Source: Clostridium sp. (lineage in GTDB: Bacteria; Bacillota; Dethiobacteria; Dethiobacterales; Dethiobacteraceae). From it: a DNA stretch of 64,000 nt. Made by a program: the position numbers and the translations under genes. Within the stretch, counting starts at the first letter, position 1; every line of letters starts with the position of its first letter. The notes beneath the pieces were generated by a model. It was given only the letters and a program-made list of their open reading frames with translations. It had not been told where the DNA came from and ran no database searches. The stretch is taken from the NCBI GenBank assembly GCA_018335695.1, contig JAGXRV010000071.1:49628-113627 (forward strand), written 5' to 3'. This document shows, in pieces, positions 18,799 to 28,701 of the stretch.

Positions 18799-20004
18799 CT
18801 ACAGGCAGCGTTTTGTTAATATATGGCCAAGTTTTTGTTTTTTTGTATCCAAATAATCTTGATTGTACCGACAGGGCAATATTTCAATCGGAACACGTTC
18901 CAATAAAGTGAGGCCGTAGCCTTCCAAGCCCCTTATTTTTCTTGGGTTATTAGTCAGCAGACGAATTTGACGCACACCCAGATCTACGAGAATTTGTGCG
19001 CCCACCCCGTAATCACGCAAATCTGGCGCAAAACCCAACTCCTCATTGGCTTCTACAGTATCTTTGCCCGCATCCTGCAAAGCGTAGGCTCTGATCTTAT
19101 TAACTAAACCGATGCCGCGTCCTTCCTGGCGCATATATATTACAACCCCGCATCCTTCCTCTTCAATCAGCCTCAGGGCATTTGCCAACTGAGAACCACA
19201 ATCACAACGTTGCGAGCCAAAGACATCGCCGGTCATACATTCGGAATGAACACGCACCAGTACAGGAACTTCCGGATTAATCTCGCCTTTTACAATAGCC
19301 AGATGTTCATGCTTGTCCACATTGTTTTCATATACAATAATTTTAAAGTCACCATACTGGGTCGGCAGGTGCGCTTCACCGGCACGGCGAACCAACTTCT
19401 CTTTTTGCATTCTATATTTAATCAAATCCGCAATAGTAATCATCTTCAGGTCGTGCTCCAGAACAAACTGCATAAGTTGCGGCACACGTGCCATGCTTCC
19501 ATCCTCATCCATAATCTCGCAGATGACGCCTGCGGGATACAAACCTGCCATGGCTGCTAGGTCGACTGCCGCTTCCGTGTGGCCGGCGCGACGTAAAACA
19601 CCCCCCTCCATTGCTTTCAGCGGGAAAATATGACCTGGACGCCGCAAATCGCTCGGTTTTGTTTCCGGACAAATCAATGCCCTAATCGTCTCAGCCCGCT
19701 CACGCGCTGATATTCCGGTAGTCGATTGACTGGAATCAACCGAGACAGTAAATGCGGTAAAGTGAGCATCCGTGTTGTTTACCACCATGGGTGGAAGCTC
19801 CAACTGGTCGACACGCTGTGCTTCCAGCGGAGCACAAATAAGTCCACGACCATACTTTGCCATAAAATTGATGGCTTCCGGCGTCACTTTCTCTGCCGCC
19901 ATCAATAAGTCTCCCTCGTTTTCCCGATCTTCGTCATCCACCGCCACAATCATCTTGCCCTGTCGCAGATCTTCAAGCGCTTCTTCAATCGTATTGAATT
20001 TCAT
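18799..20004 (-). CDS. ribBA: Bifunctional 3,4-dihydroxybutanone-4-phosphate synthase / GTP cyclohydrolase II
   Basis: 401 residues with two fused enzymes. The N-terminal RibB domain (about 1-200) has [11 protein letters not shown] and [14 protein letters not shown] [11 protein letters not shown]. The C-terminal RibA domain (about 205-401) has [13 protein letters not shown] and the zinc cysteines in [10 protein letters not shown], then RQEGRGIGL. Both halves look active, so this protein supplies both precursors of riboflavin. AAGGAG lies before ATG 20004. It is the usual arrangement in Bacillota. Confidence 0.97.
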   Translation of the reverse strand: MKFNTIEEALEDLRQGKMIVAVDDEDRENEGDLLMAAEKVTPEAINFMAKYGRGLICAPLEAQRVDQLELPPMVVNNTDAHFTAFTVSVDSSQSTTGISARERAETIRALICPETKPSDLRRPGHIFPLKAMEGGVLRRAGHTEAAVDLAAMAGLYPAGVICEIMDEDGSMARVPQLMQFVLEHDLKMITIADLIKYRMQKEKLVRRAGEAHLPTQYGDFKIIVYENNVDKHEHLAIVKGEINPEVPVLVRVHSECMTGDVFGSQRCDCGSQLANALRLIEEEGCGVVIYMRQEGRGIGLVNKIRAYALQDAGKDTVEANEELGFAPDLRDYGVGAQILVDLGVRQIRLLTNNPRKIRGLEGYGLTLLERVPIEILPCRYNQDYLDTKKQKLGHILTKRCL

Positions 20005-20022
20005 GAGAGAACACTCCTTGTT

Positions 20023-20676
20023 TTATTGAAGAAACCCGTTTGCTTTCAAGAAATCCACGGAAATGTCTTCCTTTTGTTTTTCATCCCGCTGAGCAAAAAG
20101 CAGGCGCTCCACATATTTGCCAATCAAATCATTTTCCAGGTTAACTTTCTCCCCTTCCCTTTTCCTGCCAAGGGTAGTATGGGAAATGGTATGCGGGATC
20201 ACGGAAACAGAAAACCAATCTAAACCGGTGTCGGTCACAGTAAGCGAAATTCCATCGACTGCAACGCTCCCCTTAGGGATGATATAACGCAGAATTTCTG
20301 ACGGAACGCTAAAACGGAAAAGCACTGCATTACCTTCCAGGCGACGTTCTGCAATACGGCCGATTCCATCCACATGGCCGCTTACAAGATGGCCGCCAAG
20401 GCGTCCGCCTAAGGCCAGCGCACGTTCCAAATTAACCGTATCCCCGGGCTTAAGCTCCATTAAATTGCTCCTGCGCAACGTTTCCGGCATTACATCAACC
20501 GTAAACTCGCGCTCTGAGAAAGCGACTACAGTAAGACAAACACCATTGACGGCAATACTATCCCCCAGTTTCACATTGGCCAAGACTGTCTGGGCAGAAA
20601 GCCGCAACTGAGCTGAGTCAGCCCGCATAGACAATAACTTTACCAACCCCATTTCTTCAACTATACCAGTAAACAT
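20023..20676 (-). CDS. ribE: Riboflavin synthase, alpha chain
   Basis: 217 residues made of two homologous lumazine-binding halves, as expected: the first starts [10 protein letters not shown], the second near residue 97 ([11 protein letters not shown]). Segments VNGVCLTVV and VDGISLTVT are the matching motifs in each half. The enzyme dismutates two ribityllumazines to riboflavin. GGAGG precedes ATG 20676. It lies 8 bases after ribD. Confidence 0.97.
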   Translation of the reverse strand: MFTGIVEEMGLVKLLSMRADSAQLRLSAQTVLANVKLGDSIAVNGVCLTVVAFSEREFTVDVMPETLRRSNLMELKPGDTVNLERALALGGRLGGHLVSGHVDGIGRIAERRLEGNAVLFRFSVPSEILRYIIPKGSVAVDGISLTVTDTGLDWFSVSVIPHTISHTTLGRKREGEKVNLENDLIGKYVERLLFAQRDEKQKEDISVDFLKANGFLQ

Positions 20677-20684
20677 GGCGCCTC

Positions 20685-21794
20685 CTATCGCTGCTCTGAA
20701 TAAGCAATATATCCTGTAATTAAAAGATCTGCCTCATAACGGTTTATTTCTATATCCCTCACCTGCCACGCTTCTTCCACCGTAGCCACCCCTTCTCCAC
20801 CCACCGGAGACGGTGCGCCGTTACCACCAAACAGCAGCGGGGCAACAAAAATATTTACCTTGTCTACCAAGCCATGTTCCAATAAGGAGTAATTAAGGTT
20901 GCTGCCTCCTTCCACTAGCACCGACATAATTTCGCGGCGACCTAATTCATCCATAACGGCCGGCAGCGGTACAAAACCCTTGAGATCGGCTGCAAGCCTT
21001 ACTAAAGTGACACCGCATGCCCGCAAAGCAGCAACTCGTTCTTCCGGCGCGCTATCTGTAACAAAAAGCAAGGTGTTCTCCGGTTGTTCGGCAACTACTG
21101 CGGCAGTCAGCGGGGTTCTGGCATGACTATCAATAATAACACGCAAAGGATTTCTGCCCCCCTCCGGCAGACGCGCCGTCAGACGTGGGTTATCGGCAAG
21201 CAGTGTGCCGATGCCGACCATGATAGCATCATGCTGCTGTCTTAATCCATGAGCATATTCCCGGGATCGCTCGCCGGAAATCCAGCGCGAAGCTTTAGTG
21301 CGAGTAGCAATTTTACCATCAAGTGTCATGGCTGCTTTCATCGTCACAAAAGGGCGTCTTAAAGTGATATACTTAACGAAAACTTCATTAAGTCGCGCGG
21401 CTTTCTCCTCTAAGACACCTATTTTTAGTTTGAGGCCCGCCTCCTTCAGTCGGGCGAGTCCCCGTCCATTAACAAGAGGATTTGGGTCCTGCATGCCGAC
21501 AACAACTTTTCTGATGCCGGCAGCAATAATCCGTTCGGTGCAAGGTGGCGTTCTTCCCGTATGGGAACACGGTTCAAGTGTTACATAAAGAGTGGCTCCG
21601 TCTGCCGAAGCTCCCGCCTCTTCCAGAGCAATAATTTCTGCATGAGCCCCACCTGCCCGCTGGTGATAGCCGGTGCCGATTATTTCACCATCCTTTACCA
21701 ACACTGCACCCACCATAGGATTTGGGCTGGTGCCGCCAAGGCCTTGCGCCGCCAAATCCAAAGCCAGACGCATATAGCGCTGGTCTGCTTCCAT
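20685..21794 (-). CDS. ribD: Bifunctional riboflavin deaminase/reductase RibD
   Basis: About 369 residues. The N-terminal deaminase has the zinc motif HAEIIAL with TLEPCSHTGRTPPC; the C-terminal reductase (from about residue 145) has TLDGKIAT, ASRWISG and VEGGSNLNYSLL. Together they convert the GTP-derived pyrimidine to 5-amino-6-ribitylamino-uracil phosphate. ATG 21794 is chosen because the GAGGTG site is nine bases upstream; a GTG at 21806 is too close to it. First gene of the rib operon, directly after the FMN riboswitch and terminator. Confidence 0.95.
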   Translation of the reverse strand: MEADQRYMRLALDLAAQGLGGTSPNPMVGAVLVKDGEIIGTGYHQRAGGAHAEIIALEEAGASADGATLYVTLEPCSHTGRTPPCTERIIAAGIRKVVVGMQDPNPLVNGRGLARLKEAGLKLKIGVLEEKAARLNEVFVKYITLRRPFVTMKAAMTLDGKIATRTKASRWISGERSREYAHGLRQQHDAIMVGIGTLLADNPRLTARLPEGGRNPLRVIIDSHARTPLTAAVVAEQPENTLLFVTDSAPEERVAALRACGVTLVRLAADLKGFVPLPAVMDELGRREIMSVLVEGGSNLNYSLLEHGLVDKVNIFVAPLLFGGNGAPSPVGGEGVATVEEAWQVRDIEINRYEADLLITGYIAYSEQR

Positions 21795-21826
21795 TTCAGC
21801 AAACACCTCACCTTTTTTAGGTAAAT

Positions 21827-21851
21827 AAAAACCCCGGGAGTTTCCCAGGGC
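21827..21851 (-). terminator. Intrinsic terminator of the FMN riboswitch expression platform
   Basis: Minus strand: CCCTGGGA-AAC-TCCCGGGG (21832-21850), an eight-pair stem with one G-T pair, then TTTTTATTT. It sits between the FMN aptamer and ribD, the standard arrangement for FMN-induced transcription termination. Confidence 0.85.
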
Positions 21852-21871
21852 TTGATGGCACGGAAATAAAG

Positions 21872-21995
21872 CTTCCTTCTCCCATCCAGACTATACTGTC
21901 GGCTCCGAAATAGCATCGGATCAGCCAAAGGCTCGCGGGCTTTACCGCCGGTTAGGAATTGAAGGCGCACCTTCTCACCTGTCCCTGAAGGAATT
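21872..21995 (-). ncRNA. FMN riboswitch (RFN element)
   Basis: Read on the minus strand it shows the conserved RFN blocks in order: ACCGGCGGTAAAGCCCGCGAGC, given here as two parts ACCGGCGGT and AGCCCGCGAGC, then GAGCCGACAGTATAGTC and TGGATGGGAGAAGG closing with the 5' strand TTCCTTCAGGGACAGG. All peripheral helices P2-P6 can be traced. Binding of FMN should favour the terminator at 21827-21851 and shut off ribDEBAH. Confidence 0.95.
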
Positions 21996-22003
21996 ACAAA
22001 TAG

Positions 22004-22032
22004 ATTATAGCATAGAGTACGCTTTATACCAA
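22004..22032 (-). promoter_or_regulatory. Predicted promoter of the riboflavin operon
   Basis: Minus-strand -35 TTGGTA (22027-22032), 17-base spacer and perfect -10 TATAAT (22004-22009), placed just ahead of the FMN aptamer. The -35 box lies inside the last codons of rpe. Confidence 0.75.
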
Positions 22033-22677
22033 CCTTTTTTCTGTTTTTAGCATCTTGATTGCTTTTACTGCATCCGGCTCAGCAAAAATTGCCGTTCCTG
22101 CCACCAGTACTGTTGCACCGGCTTCTTTAACGAGCGGCGCCGTTTCCGGACTAATTCCGCCATCCACCTGAATATGGACAGGAAGATCCCCGAGCAGCTC
22201 TTTTAAACGGCGGATTTTCTGCAAAGAGGAAGGAATAAATTTCTGTCCGCCAAAACCTGGATTCACACTCATGATTAACACCAGATCAATTTCAGTCAAA
22301 ATGTATTCCAGCGCGGAAAGCGGCGTAGCCGGATTCAGCGCCACTCCGGCTTTAACCCCCAAGTCACGAATCATCTGTATCACACGGTGCAGATGAGTGC
22401 ATGCTTCTGCAGAGACAGTAATTAAATCTGCTCCTGCTCGCATAAATGCCTCCAAATAGCGCTCAGGCTTTTCAATCATCAAATGCACATCAAAGAATAA
22501 GGAAGATTGACCGCGTAACGAACTGACAACCTGAGGCCCCATGGTGAGATTAGGAACAAAATGTCCATCCATTATGTCAAAATGCAGCCAATGTGCCCCG
22601 CCTTCCTCAACCTTTTTCACTTCCTCCGCTAAGCGGGAAAAATCGGCAGACAGCAGCGATGGAGCAATCATAACCAT
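22024..22677 (-). CDS. rpe: Ribulose-phosphate 3-epimerase
   Basis: 217-residue TIM barrel that interconverts ribulose-5-phosphate and xylulose-5-phosphate in the pentose phosphate pathway; the product also feeds riboflavin synthesis next door. Motifs: APSLLSADF at the start, [12 protein letters not shown] with metal-binding His and Asp, [20 protein letters not shown] and [10 protein letters not shown]. The start at 22677 has GGAG eight bases upstream. It lies two bases after rsgA, as in B. subtilis. Confidence 0.96.
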   Translation of the reverse strand: MVMIAPSLLSADFSRLAEEVKKVEEGGAHWLHFDIMDGHFVPNLTMGPQVVSSLRGQSSLFFDVHLMIEKPERYLEAFMRAGADLITVSAEACTHLHRVIQMIRDLGVKAGVALNPATPLSALEYILTEIDLVLIMSVNPGFGGQKFIPSSLQKIRRLKELLGDLPVHIQVDGGISPETAPLVKEAGATVLVAGTAIFAEPDAVKAIKMLKTEKRLV

Positions 22678-22678
22678 G

Positions 22679-23557
22679 TCAGTATCTCCTCTCCTGGGTT
22701 AGAACCTCGTCCAGAAAGACGAGATAGTTTTTATAGCGAGACTCAGCAATCTTGCCGGAGGCAACCGCCTTTTTCACGGCACAATCCGGCTCTTCCCGGT
22801 GTCTGCAAGGGTTAAAACGACAATGAGAAGCAAATGGGAAAAACTCAGGGAAACATAACGGCAATCTTTGCGGAGAAACAGCCGCCAGAACCAACTGGCT
22901 AAATCCCGGAGTATCCGCCACTAAACCGCCGCAATCCAGTGCCAACAGTTCGACCTGACGTGTAGTATGGCGACCGCTTTTAAGTCTTTCGGAAACTTCA
23001 CCGGTACGCAATTTTAAACCGGGTTGAATACTGTTTAAAAGCGACGATTTTCCGACACCGGACGGACCGGCCAACACCGAAATTTTGCCGCAGAGTTGCT
23101 GTTTGAGCTCTTCTATCCCCTGCCCGAATTTTGCACTTGTCATCAGCAGCAGATATCCGGCACTTTCGTAGAGATTACGCAACGATTTTTTCGCATCTTC
23201 ATGGGGCAGATCTTCTTTATTCAAACAAATAATCGCCCGTAACTGCTCGTTTTCTGCCAAGACAAGCAATCTGTCCAAGAGCTGCAGGGAAAGTTGGGGA
23301 TTTTGCGGCGCACAGACGATCACCACCTGTTCTACATTAGCAACCTGAGGGCGGGGCAAAAGCGTCTCCCGCAGTTCAACAGCATCCAAGACTCCTTCCT
23401 GCCCGGAAAGAGGAGTGATACAGGCGCGATCTCCCACATAAATAGTTGTCCCGTCCTTTTTAAAGCGGCCGCGAGCACTACAGCGGTATTCGGTGCCGTC
23501 TTCTGCCCGCACGTCATAGAAACCGCCGACTGCCCTGATAATTATTCCCCGCAGCAT
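22679..23557 (-). CDS. rsgA: RsgA, ribosome small-subunit-dependent GTPase
   Basis: Circularly permuted GTPase that helps late 30S subunit maturation. N-terminal OB fold (about 1-65), then G4 CLNKEDL, G1 [12 protein letters not shown] and G3 DTPGFSQL in permuted order, then a C-terminal zinc motif (C-x5-C-x-H-x5-C in [14 protein letters not shown]). About 292 residues. ATG 23557 has AGGGG five bases upstream; a GTG two codons earlier is possible. It follows prkC by 14 bases in the conserved prpC-prkC-rsgA-rpe order. Confidence 0.95.
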   Translation of the reverse strand: MLRGIIIRAVGGFYDVRAEDGTEYRCSARGRFKKDGTTIYVGDRACITPLSGQEGVLDAVELRETLLPRPQVANVEQVVIVCAPQNPQLSLQLLDRLLVLAENEQLRAIICLNKEDLPHEDAKKSLRNLYESAGYLLLMTSAKFGQGIEELKQQLCGKISVLAGPSGVGKSSLLNSIQPGLKLRTGEVSERLKSGRHTTRQVELLALDCGGLVADTPGFSQLVLAAVSPQRLPLCFPEFFPFASHCRFNPCRHREEPDCAVKKAVASGKIAESRYKNYLVFLDEVLTQERRY

Positions 23558-23571
23558 TTTCACCCCTTGCT

Positions 23572-25380
23572 CTATGGAAAATTTCTAATCTCGACATTAT
23601 TTTGCCAACGAACTTCCACTTCTCCGCTGCCTAGACCAAAAGTGATAATCTGTGCGCCTGTACTGCGAAACTTTTCAGTTCGCTCACCGGATGCATCGCG
23701 AACAATTACTGTCACTTCTTCGCCTATAGGAATATCTTCAGTGGGAATGCGAATTTCATGTCTTTGCAATCCGGGCTGCCCGGGGCCTTTGCTGATAGTT
23801 AAATCTACCGAAGCTCCAGCCTGCACCAATTCACCGGCTGCAGGCACTTGATCAATCACCTGTCCGGCCGCAAAGGTGTTGCTGGAATCCTCAGCCACAA
23901 AACCCAATTCCAAACCAAAAAGTTCAAGCCATTTTTTTGCGTCCTCCAAATTCAGTCCGCGCAAATCACGCACGGGGAAAGGTCTCCCTCCGATGCTTAC
24001 ATTTAGTGTTACCGTAGATCCCCTGGAAATACGATGCCCCCTGCCGGGGTTCTGAGCTATGACTGTCCCGGAGACCTCCTCACTATGTCGTTCCAAAACT
24101 TCTACTTCAAATCCCTGCCCCTCCAAAAGCAATGTGGCTTCACGCACCATTTTCCCAACCACATCTTCCACTTCAACCAGATCCGGCCCGATGCTTAAAA
24201 CCAGTTCAATTTCCCGGCCCTCTTTGACGACTCGCCCGGCGGCAGGCGATTGGCTAATCACATGACCGGAGGGCACAATATCACTGACAACTTGGTCTGC
24301 CACGCGGTGAGCCAAACCTGCTTCAGACAAGATGCTTGCTGCTTGAGACAACAATTCCCCTTCAACTGCCGGAACTTCCACATCAGGGACAATCCAATAC
24401 TCACGCAGCATCAGCAGACCAACTACCAGCAGGGCAATCATTAATAATGCAGCAATAATCGCTGCCTTATGGATCGGCTGCAAACTTCTTTTTTTATTCA
24501 GTCCCTGGTTTTCCGTCTGTTCTATTTTGGAAGCAAGCGCCTGTTCAGCCGCCAGATTTTCTCTGCCATTTAAATAATTCGACAACTCGCCTGACATTTC
24601 ACGTGCTGACACATAGCGGTTCTCAGGATTCTTTTCTACCGCTTTGCGGATAATCCGCTCTACAGGGAGAGGAATTTGCGCATTAATTTCCCGCGGCTTT
24701 GGAAACGGCTCCTGGATATGTTTTAGCGCAACCGAAACCGGTGAATCACCGCTGTATGGAACTTTACCCGTCATCATTTCGTAGAGCACAATGCCAAGTG
24801 AGTAGATATCTGATTTTTCATCTGTCTGACCGCCACTTGCCTGTTCCGGTGAAAAATAATGAACAGAACCCAAAAAAGCATCGCTATATGTCACTGTCGA
24901 GGCAGTCACAGCTTGCGCGATGCCAAAATCAGTCACTTTCAACCGACCGTCCTCGCCAATCAAAATATTATGAGGCTTTATATCGCGATGGATAATGCCA
25001 TGTTTATGAGCTTTGCTTAAAGCATGAGCAATCTGACAAGCATAGTCTACCGCCATGCGTATCGGTAAGCGGCCGAGGTCATCAATTAATTCTTTTAAAG
25101 ACTGACCTTGAATATATTCCATCACAATATAGCGGATGCCATCTTCCTCACCCACATCGTAAATACTCACAATATTTGGATGGGAAAGACTGGCAGCAGC
25201 CTGCGCTTCCCGACGAAAACGGCGAACAAAATCAAGGTCGCTTACATATTCAGGGCGCAATACTTTGACTGTCACATGGCGGTTAAGCAGATTGTCCATC
25301 CCTTTAAAAACAAAGGCGGTTCCGCCATCGCCGATTTTCTCAACCACCTGGTACCGCTTCCCCAAAATCTTACCAATCAT
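23572..25380 (-). CDS. prkC: PrkC-type Ser/Thr protein kinase with PASTA domains
   Basis: 602 residues. The cytoplasmic kinase domain (about 10-270) has the Gly loop IGDGGTAF, catalytic loop HRDIKPHNIL, DFG motif TDFGIAQ and SPEQASGG. A membrane helix lies near 308-330, followed by three PASTA repeats outside (about 335-400, 402-468, 470-535) and a C-terminal beta-rich tail of about 65 residues. PASTA domains bind peptidoglycan fragments; in B. subtilis PrkC controls germination in response to muropeptides and phosphorylates translation factors. Its phosphatase PrpC is encoded immediately upstream. Confidence 0.95.
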   Translation of the reverse strand: MIGKILGKRYQVVEKIGDGGTAFVFKGMDNLLNRHVTVKVLRPEYVSDLDFVRRFRREAQAAASLSHPNIVSIYDVGEEDGIRYIVMEYIQGQSLKELIDDLGRLPIRMAVDYACQIAHALSKAHKHGIIHRDIKPHNILIGEDGRLKVTDFGIAQAVTASTVTYSDAFLGSVHYFSPEQASGGQTDEKSDIYSLGIVLYEMMTGKVPYSGDSPVSVALKHIQEPFPKPREINAQIPLPVERIIRKAVEKNPENRYVSAREMSGELSNYLNGRENLAAEQALASKIEQTENQGLNKKRSLQPIHKAAIIAALLMIALLVVGLLMLREYWIVPDVEVPAVEGELLSQAASILSEAGLAHRVADQVVSDIVPSGHVISQSPAAGRVVKEGREIELVLSIGPDLVEVEDVVGKMVREATLLLEGQGFEVEVLERHSEEVSGTVIAQNPGRGHRISRGSTVTLNVSIGGRPFPVRDLRGLNLEDAKKWLELFGLELGFVAEDSSNTFAAGQVIDQVPAAGELVQAGASVDLTISKGPGQPGLQRHEIRIPTEDIPIGEEVTVIVRDASGERTEKFRSTGAQIITFGLGSGEVEVRWQNNVEIRNFP

Positions 25381-25407
25381 CTCGTCACCTCAGTCATCAA
25401 ACCGACA

Positions 25408-26151
25408 TTATGAAGCGGTCACTAATATTGCCGTTATATTGTCGATGCCGCCACGTTCATTCGCCAGCTCAACCAAACGTTCCAGAATATTTTCCGGCGA
25501 GTCGCTTGCCTGAGTTTCCCGGAGCAGCTCTTCATCATCCACTAAACCATAGAGACCATCGGTGCAAAGCAAAATCAAGTCACCGGCTTGCAGCAGAAAT
25601 TTCTGAATATCAAATGACGGCGCTTGCTCCGTACCCAACGCCTGAGTTAGTATATGCCGCTGCGGATGATTTTTCTTCTCTTCTTCACTGATTTGGCCGG
25701 AACGAGCCAGTTGTGACACTAATGTATGGTCTTCAGTAAGCATCTGCAGGCGACCTTGGCGCAAGAGATATGCACGACTGTCGCCGATATGGCCAATCCA
25801 TGCCTGCCCTGAAACAGAAAGAAGCAAAGTCAGTGTCGTCCCCATCCCCACACACTCCGTGCCATTACCGCCTGCAAGCAGAATTTTACCGTTCGCGACT
25901 GTTAAGATTTCTGTTAAATACGGCTCAATAGTGCAACCATCTGCCACTTTCTCATAAAGCGTTAGTTGCTGCTCTATCAAAGATTGCCTTATAGTTTCCA
26001 ATGCGAGCGTACTTGCCACCTCTCCTGCGGCATGACCACCCATCCCGTCTGCCACGGCAAACAGAGATATTGTTCCTTGCTGCCAAATCAGATAGCCGTC
26101 TTCGTTTTTCTCTCTCACTCTTCCCGGGTGACTAATTCCCGCAGCTCTCAT
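25408..26151 (-). CDS. prpC: PrpC-type PP2C Ser/Thr protein phosphatase
   Basis: 247-residue PPM-family phosphatase that reverses PrkC phosphorylation. The metal-binding motifs are visible: VREKNEDGYL, ADGMGGHAAG, WIGHIGDSRAY, LLCTDGLYG and GGIDNITAIL. ATG 26151 is chosen because AAAGGTG lies six bases upstream; the frame continues to 26184 but overlaps rlmN more. The final start overlaps rlmN by 20 bases. Co-operonic with prkC, as in most Bacillota. Confidence 0.95.
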   Translation of the reverse strand: MRAAGISHPGRVREKNEDGYLIWQQGTISLFAVADGMGGHAAGEVASTLALETIRQSLIEQQLTLYEKVADGCTIEPYLTEILTVANGKILLAGGNGTECVGMGTTLTLLLSVSGQAWIGHIGDSRAYLLRQGRLQMLTEDHTLVSQLARSGQISEEEKKNHPQRHILTQALGTEQAPSFDIQKFLLQAGDLILLCTDGLYGLVDDEELLRETQASDSPENILERLVELANERGGIDNITAILVTAS

Positions 26152-27217
26152 TACTTTCACCTTTTGCATGCTCACAATCTCCACTCATCTTGTTACTTAA
26201 CTGTCCGCAAGCTGCGTCAATATCAGTACCCAGCCTGCGCCTGAGAGTCACTTTTACGCCACCGCCACGCAGTATAGCAGCAAATGCATGCAGCACCGGC
26301 TGGGGACTGGGGCTAAGCCCTTGCTGCGGCAACGCATTAAAAGGAATCAGATTAAGATGACAAATTCTTTTTTTCAGGAGAGCCGCAAGCTCCCGAGCTT
26401 CTTTAACTCCGTCATTTAAACCTTCAATCAGCGTATATTCATAAGTTATCCGCCGGCCTGTCAGCTTAGTGTACTCATCGCAAGCGGCAAGCAGCTCTTC
26501 CAGCCGATATTTTCTGTTAATCGGCATTATTTTATCTCGCAGATTATTATTTGGTGCATGCAGTGATACTGCCAAAGTAAGCGGCAGTTTAAGTGCCGCG
26601 AGCTCCCTGATTTTTGGCACCAGCCCGCAAGTGGAAATTGTCAGGTGGCGCAAACTCATCCCTAGTCGTTCCGGATCTCGTACCGCTTCAAGAAAATCCA
26701 CAATGGCAGTAAAATTGTCGAGCGGTTCGCCTGAACCCATCAAAACTAAGCTTTTCAACTCCTTGCCTTGTGCGGACATCTCACCTTTAACTTGCAGCAC
26801 TTGTGCTAATATTTCCGCAGCGGAAAGATTGCGGCTAAAACCGGGCAATCCCGAAGCGCAAAAAATACAGCCCATTTTACAGCCTACCTGCGTCGAGATA
26901 CAGGCACTATAACCGATATTATATGGCAGAACAACTGTCTCCACAGTCTGACCGTCTGCCAAAGCAAATAAATATTTCTCCGTTCCATCTCTGGATACCT
27001 GCCGCTTTAACGGCTGCAAAAAACCGATTTCAGCAAATTCACTTAATTGTTGACGCAACAATTTCGGCAGATTTGTCATCTCCGCAAAAGACCGGGCGCC
27101 TTTTTGATAAAGCCAGACGAAAATTTGCCCTGCTCTGTAAGCGGGGTGGCCAAGCCCTGACAAAAGAACAGCTAACTGCTCCGGTGACAGCGCCAACAGA
27201 TTAACTTTTTTCCTCAT
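26132..27217 (-). CDS. rlmN: RlmN, dual-specificity 23S rRNA A2503 / tRNA A37 C2-methyltransferase
   Basis: Radical SAM methyltransferase. The [4Fe-4S] motif is C-x3-C-x2-C in GCKMGCIFCASG (near residue 110), with GSGEPLDN and the C-terminal catalytic Cys in DIDAACGQLS. About 361 residues, ending with a short tail overlapping prpC. ATG 27217 is taken as start; a GTG nine bases earlier is in frame. The modification tunes the peptidyl-transferase centre. The gene starts 128 bases after rsmB, with a hairpin between. Confidence 0.95.
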   Translation of the reverse strand: MRKKVNLLALSPEQLAVLLSGLGHPAYRAGQIFVWLYQKGARSFAEMTNLPKLLRQQLSEFAEIGFLQPLKRQVSRDGTEKYLFALADGQTVETVVLPYNIGYSACISTQVGCKMGCIFCASGLPGFSRNLSAAEILAQVLQVKGEMSAQGKELKSLVLMGSGEPLDNFTAIVDFLEAVRDPERLGMSLRHLTISTCGLVPKIRELAALKLPLTLAVSLHAPNNNLRDKIMPINRKYRLEELLAACDEYTKLTGRRITYEYTLIEGLNDGVKEARELAALLKKRICHLNLIPFNALPQQGLSPSPQPVLHAFAAILRGGGVKVTLRRRLGTDIDAACGQLSNKMSGDCEHAKGESNESCGN

Positions 27218-27314
27218 CAAGCACACGTCCTTACCGCTTGGCGCAAGAGTATTCGCTACAGCCCCACACGCTCATTCCTCAAGCAAGTATACCAAACAGA
27301 CCGCTAAATTGCAA

Positions 27315-27332
27315 TGCGGCCGGCAGGCCGCA
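27315..27332. terminator. GC hairpin after rsmB, possible weak terminator
   Basis: A perfect seven-pair stem TGCGGCC / GGCCGCA with a four-base loop lies 13 bases after the rsmB stop (minus reading). The following minus-strand sequence TTGCAATTT is only partly T-rich, so termination is uncertain and the downstream rlmN may still be read through. Confidence 0.4.
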
Positions 27333-27344
27333 ATTTTCCTTCTT

Positions 27345-28700
27345 CTATCGCTTTTTTAAAAGGCTGAAAAAAAACCCATCCAACTGATGACGATGCGGCA
27401 ATAAATGAACGCCAAGTCTGCCGACACCTGTCCGCCACTGCGTCGGCAGACTTGAAGCAATGTCTCCCAGGCACAATTCACTGTGAGATGATAAAGTTTG
27501 GGCGACCACTTCTTCTGTCTCTTCCCGTTCATTAGTACAAGTGCAGTAAAGCAGAGTACCCCCAGATTTCAACACGGAAAGAGCAGCATGAACAAGCTCT
27601 TTCTGCAACTTTGCCAACTCAAAAATGTCTTTTTCCTCTACACGCCACTTCAAATCAGGCTTTCGCCGAAGCACGCCGAGTCCGGAACATGGCACGTCCA
27701 ACAAAATTCTGTCGAAAAACCCAAGCTTAAGCGGGTCAATTTCCCGTGCATCCAAGCAGACGGTACGCACATTCTCCACCCCTAAACGGCGACAATTTGC
27801 TTCCACGAGTGCCAAACGATGCGGATAAATATCTAGTGCCAGAATTTTCCCCCGGTTTTTCATCAACTGAGCCAAATGCGTTGTCTTCCCACCGGGAGCA
27901 CTGCAGCAATCGAGCACATCCTCGCCGGGGAGAGGCGCCAAAATTCTGGCGGCAAACATGGCGCTTTCCCCTTGCACTTGGAACAGCCCTTGCCTGTAAG
28001 CAGCTAAAGAAGCCAAGCGTCCGCCGTTTTTAAAAATAAGTCCTTCAGGAATAACAATACTGGGTGCAGCCTCGACCCCATCACCTGCTAAAGAGGTCAG
28101 CAAATCCTCCCTGTTCGTCCGCAACGTATTGACACGAGCCGTCAGCGACGCTTGTCTGTTGTTTGCCTGAAGCAGTTCCTCAGTCTCCTCTGCGCCAAAC
28201 AGTGCCAGCCAGCGCTCCACCAACCACTTAGGATGCGCATAACGCAAAGCAAGATAGGCTGACTCGCCGTCGGAGCGCTTTGGCCAGGGCAGACAATCCT
28301 TGTTCCGCAGAGCTCCTCTCAAGACACCGTTAACAAAGGGAGCCAGCCCCCTTTTTTTTCCCTTTTTAGCTAATTCCACCGTAGTATAAACTGCGGCAGA
28401 GGCTGGAATCTTCGACAGATAAAAGAGTTGGTAAAAACCGATGCGCAAAATCTGCAAAAGCAAGGCATCGATTTTTTCCACAGGACGAGCGGCAACTTGG
28501 CTGATCATCCAATCTAGCGTTAGCTTATGGGTGATTACGCCGTAAGTTATTTCAGTCGCCAATCCTTTATCCCGCTGCTCCATGGGCGCTTCTGCCAACA
28601 CTTCCGCAAGCGCCAGATTAACAAAAGCCCCGTTTTCTTCTACTTGCTGCAGCGCAAGCAGACTGGCTTCTCTGGCATTTCTTTTTTGCCGCTTTGCCAT
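27345..28700 (-). CDS. rsmB: 16S rRNA (cytosine-967-C5)-methyltransferase RsmB
   Basis: An N-terminal NusB-like RNA-binding domain (about 1-140) is fused to a Rossmann methyltransferase. SAM motif DCCSAPGGKTTHL, motif IV DVPCSGLGVLRRKPD and the nucleophile Cys in LLYCTCTNEREE are intact. About 451 residues. ATG 28700 is preferred: it follows the zinc-protease stop by one base (TAAGATG), suggesting coupling; the GTG at 28718 has no ribosome site. Conserved neighbour of fmt and rlmN. Confidence 0.95.
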   Translation of the reverse strand: MAKRQKRNAREASLLALQQVEENGAFVNLALAEVLAEAPMEQRDKGLATEITYGVITHKLTLDWMISQVAARPVEKIDALLLQILRIGFYQLFYLSKIPASAAVYTTVELAKKGKKRGLAPFVNGVLRGALRNKDCLPWPKRSDGESAYLALRYAHPKWLVERWLALFGAEETEELLQANNRQASLTARVNTLRTNREDLLTSLAGDGVEAAPSIVIPEGLIFKNGGRLASLAAYRQGLFQVQGESAMFAARILAPLPGEDVLDCCSAPGGKTTHLAQLMKNRGKILALDIYPHRLALVEANCRRLGVENVRTVCLDAREIDPLKLGFFDRILLDVPCSGLGVLRRKPDLKWRVEEKDIFELAKLQKELVHAALSVLKSGGTLLYCTCTNEREETEEVVAQTLSSHSELCLGDIASSLPTQWRTGVGRLGVHLLPHRHQLDGFFFSLLKKR

Positions 28701-28701
28701 C

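Noticed and set aside
23294..23851. 185-residue open frame on the plus strand
   Set aside because: Antisense to the rsgA-prkC junction; no start signal or known motif; the minus-strand genes account for the region.
26469..26912. 147-residue open frame on the plus strand
   Set aside because: Antisense shadow of rlmN with composition typical of reversed coding sequence.
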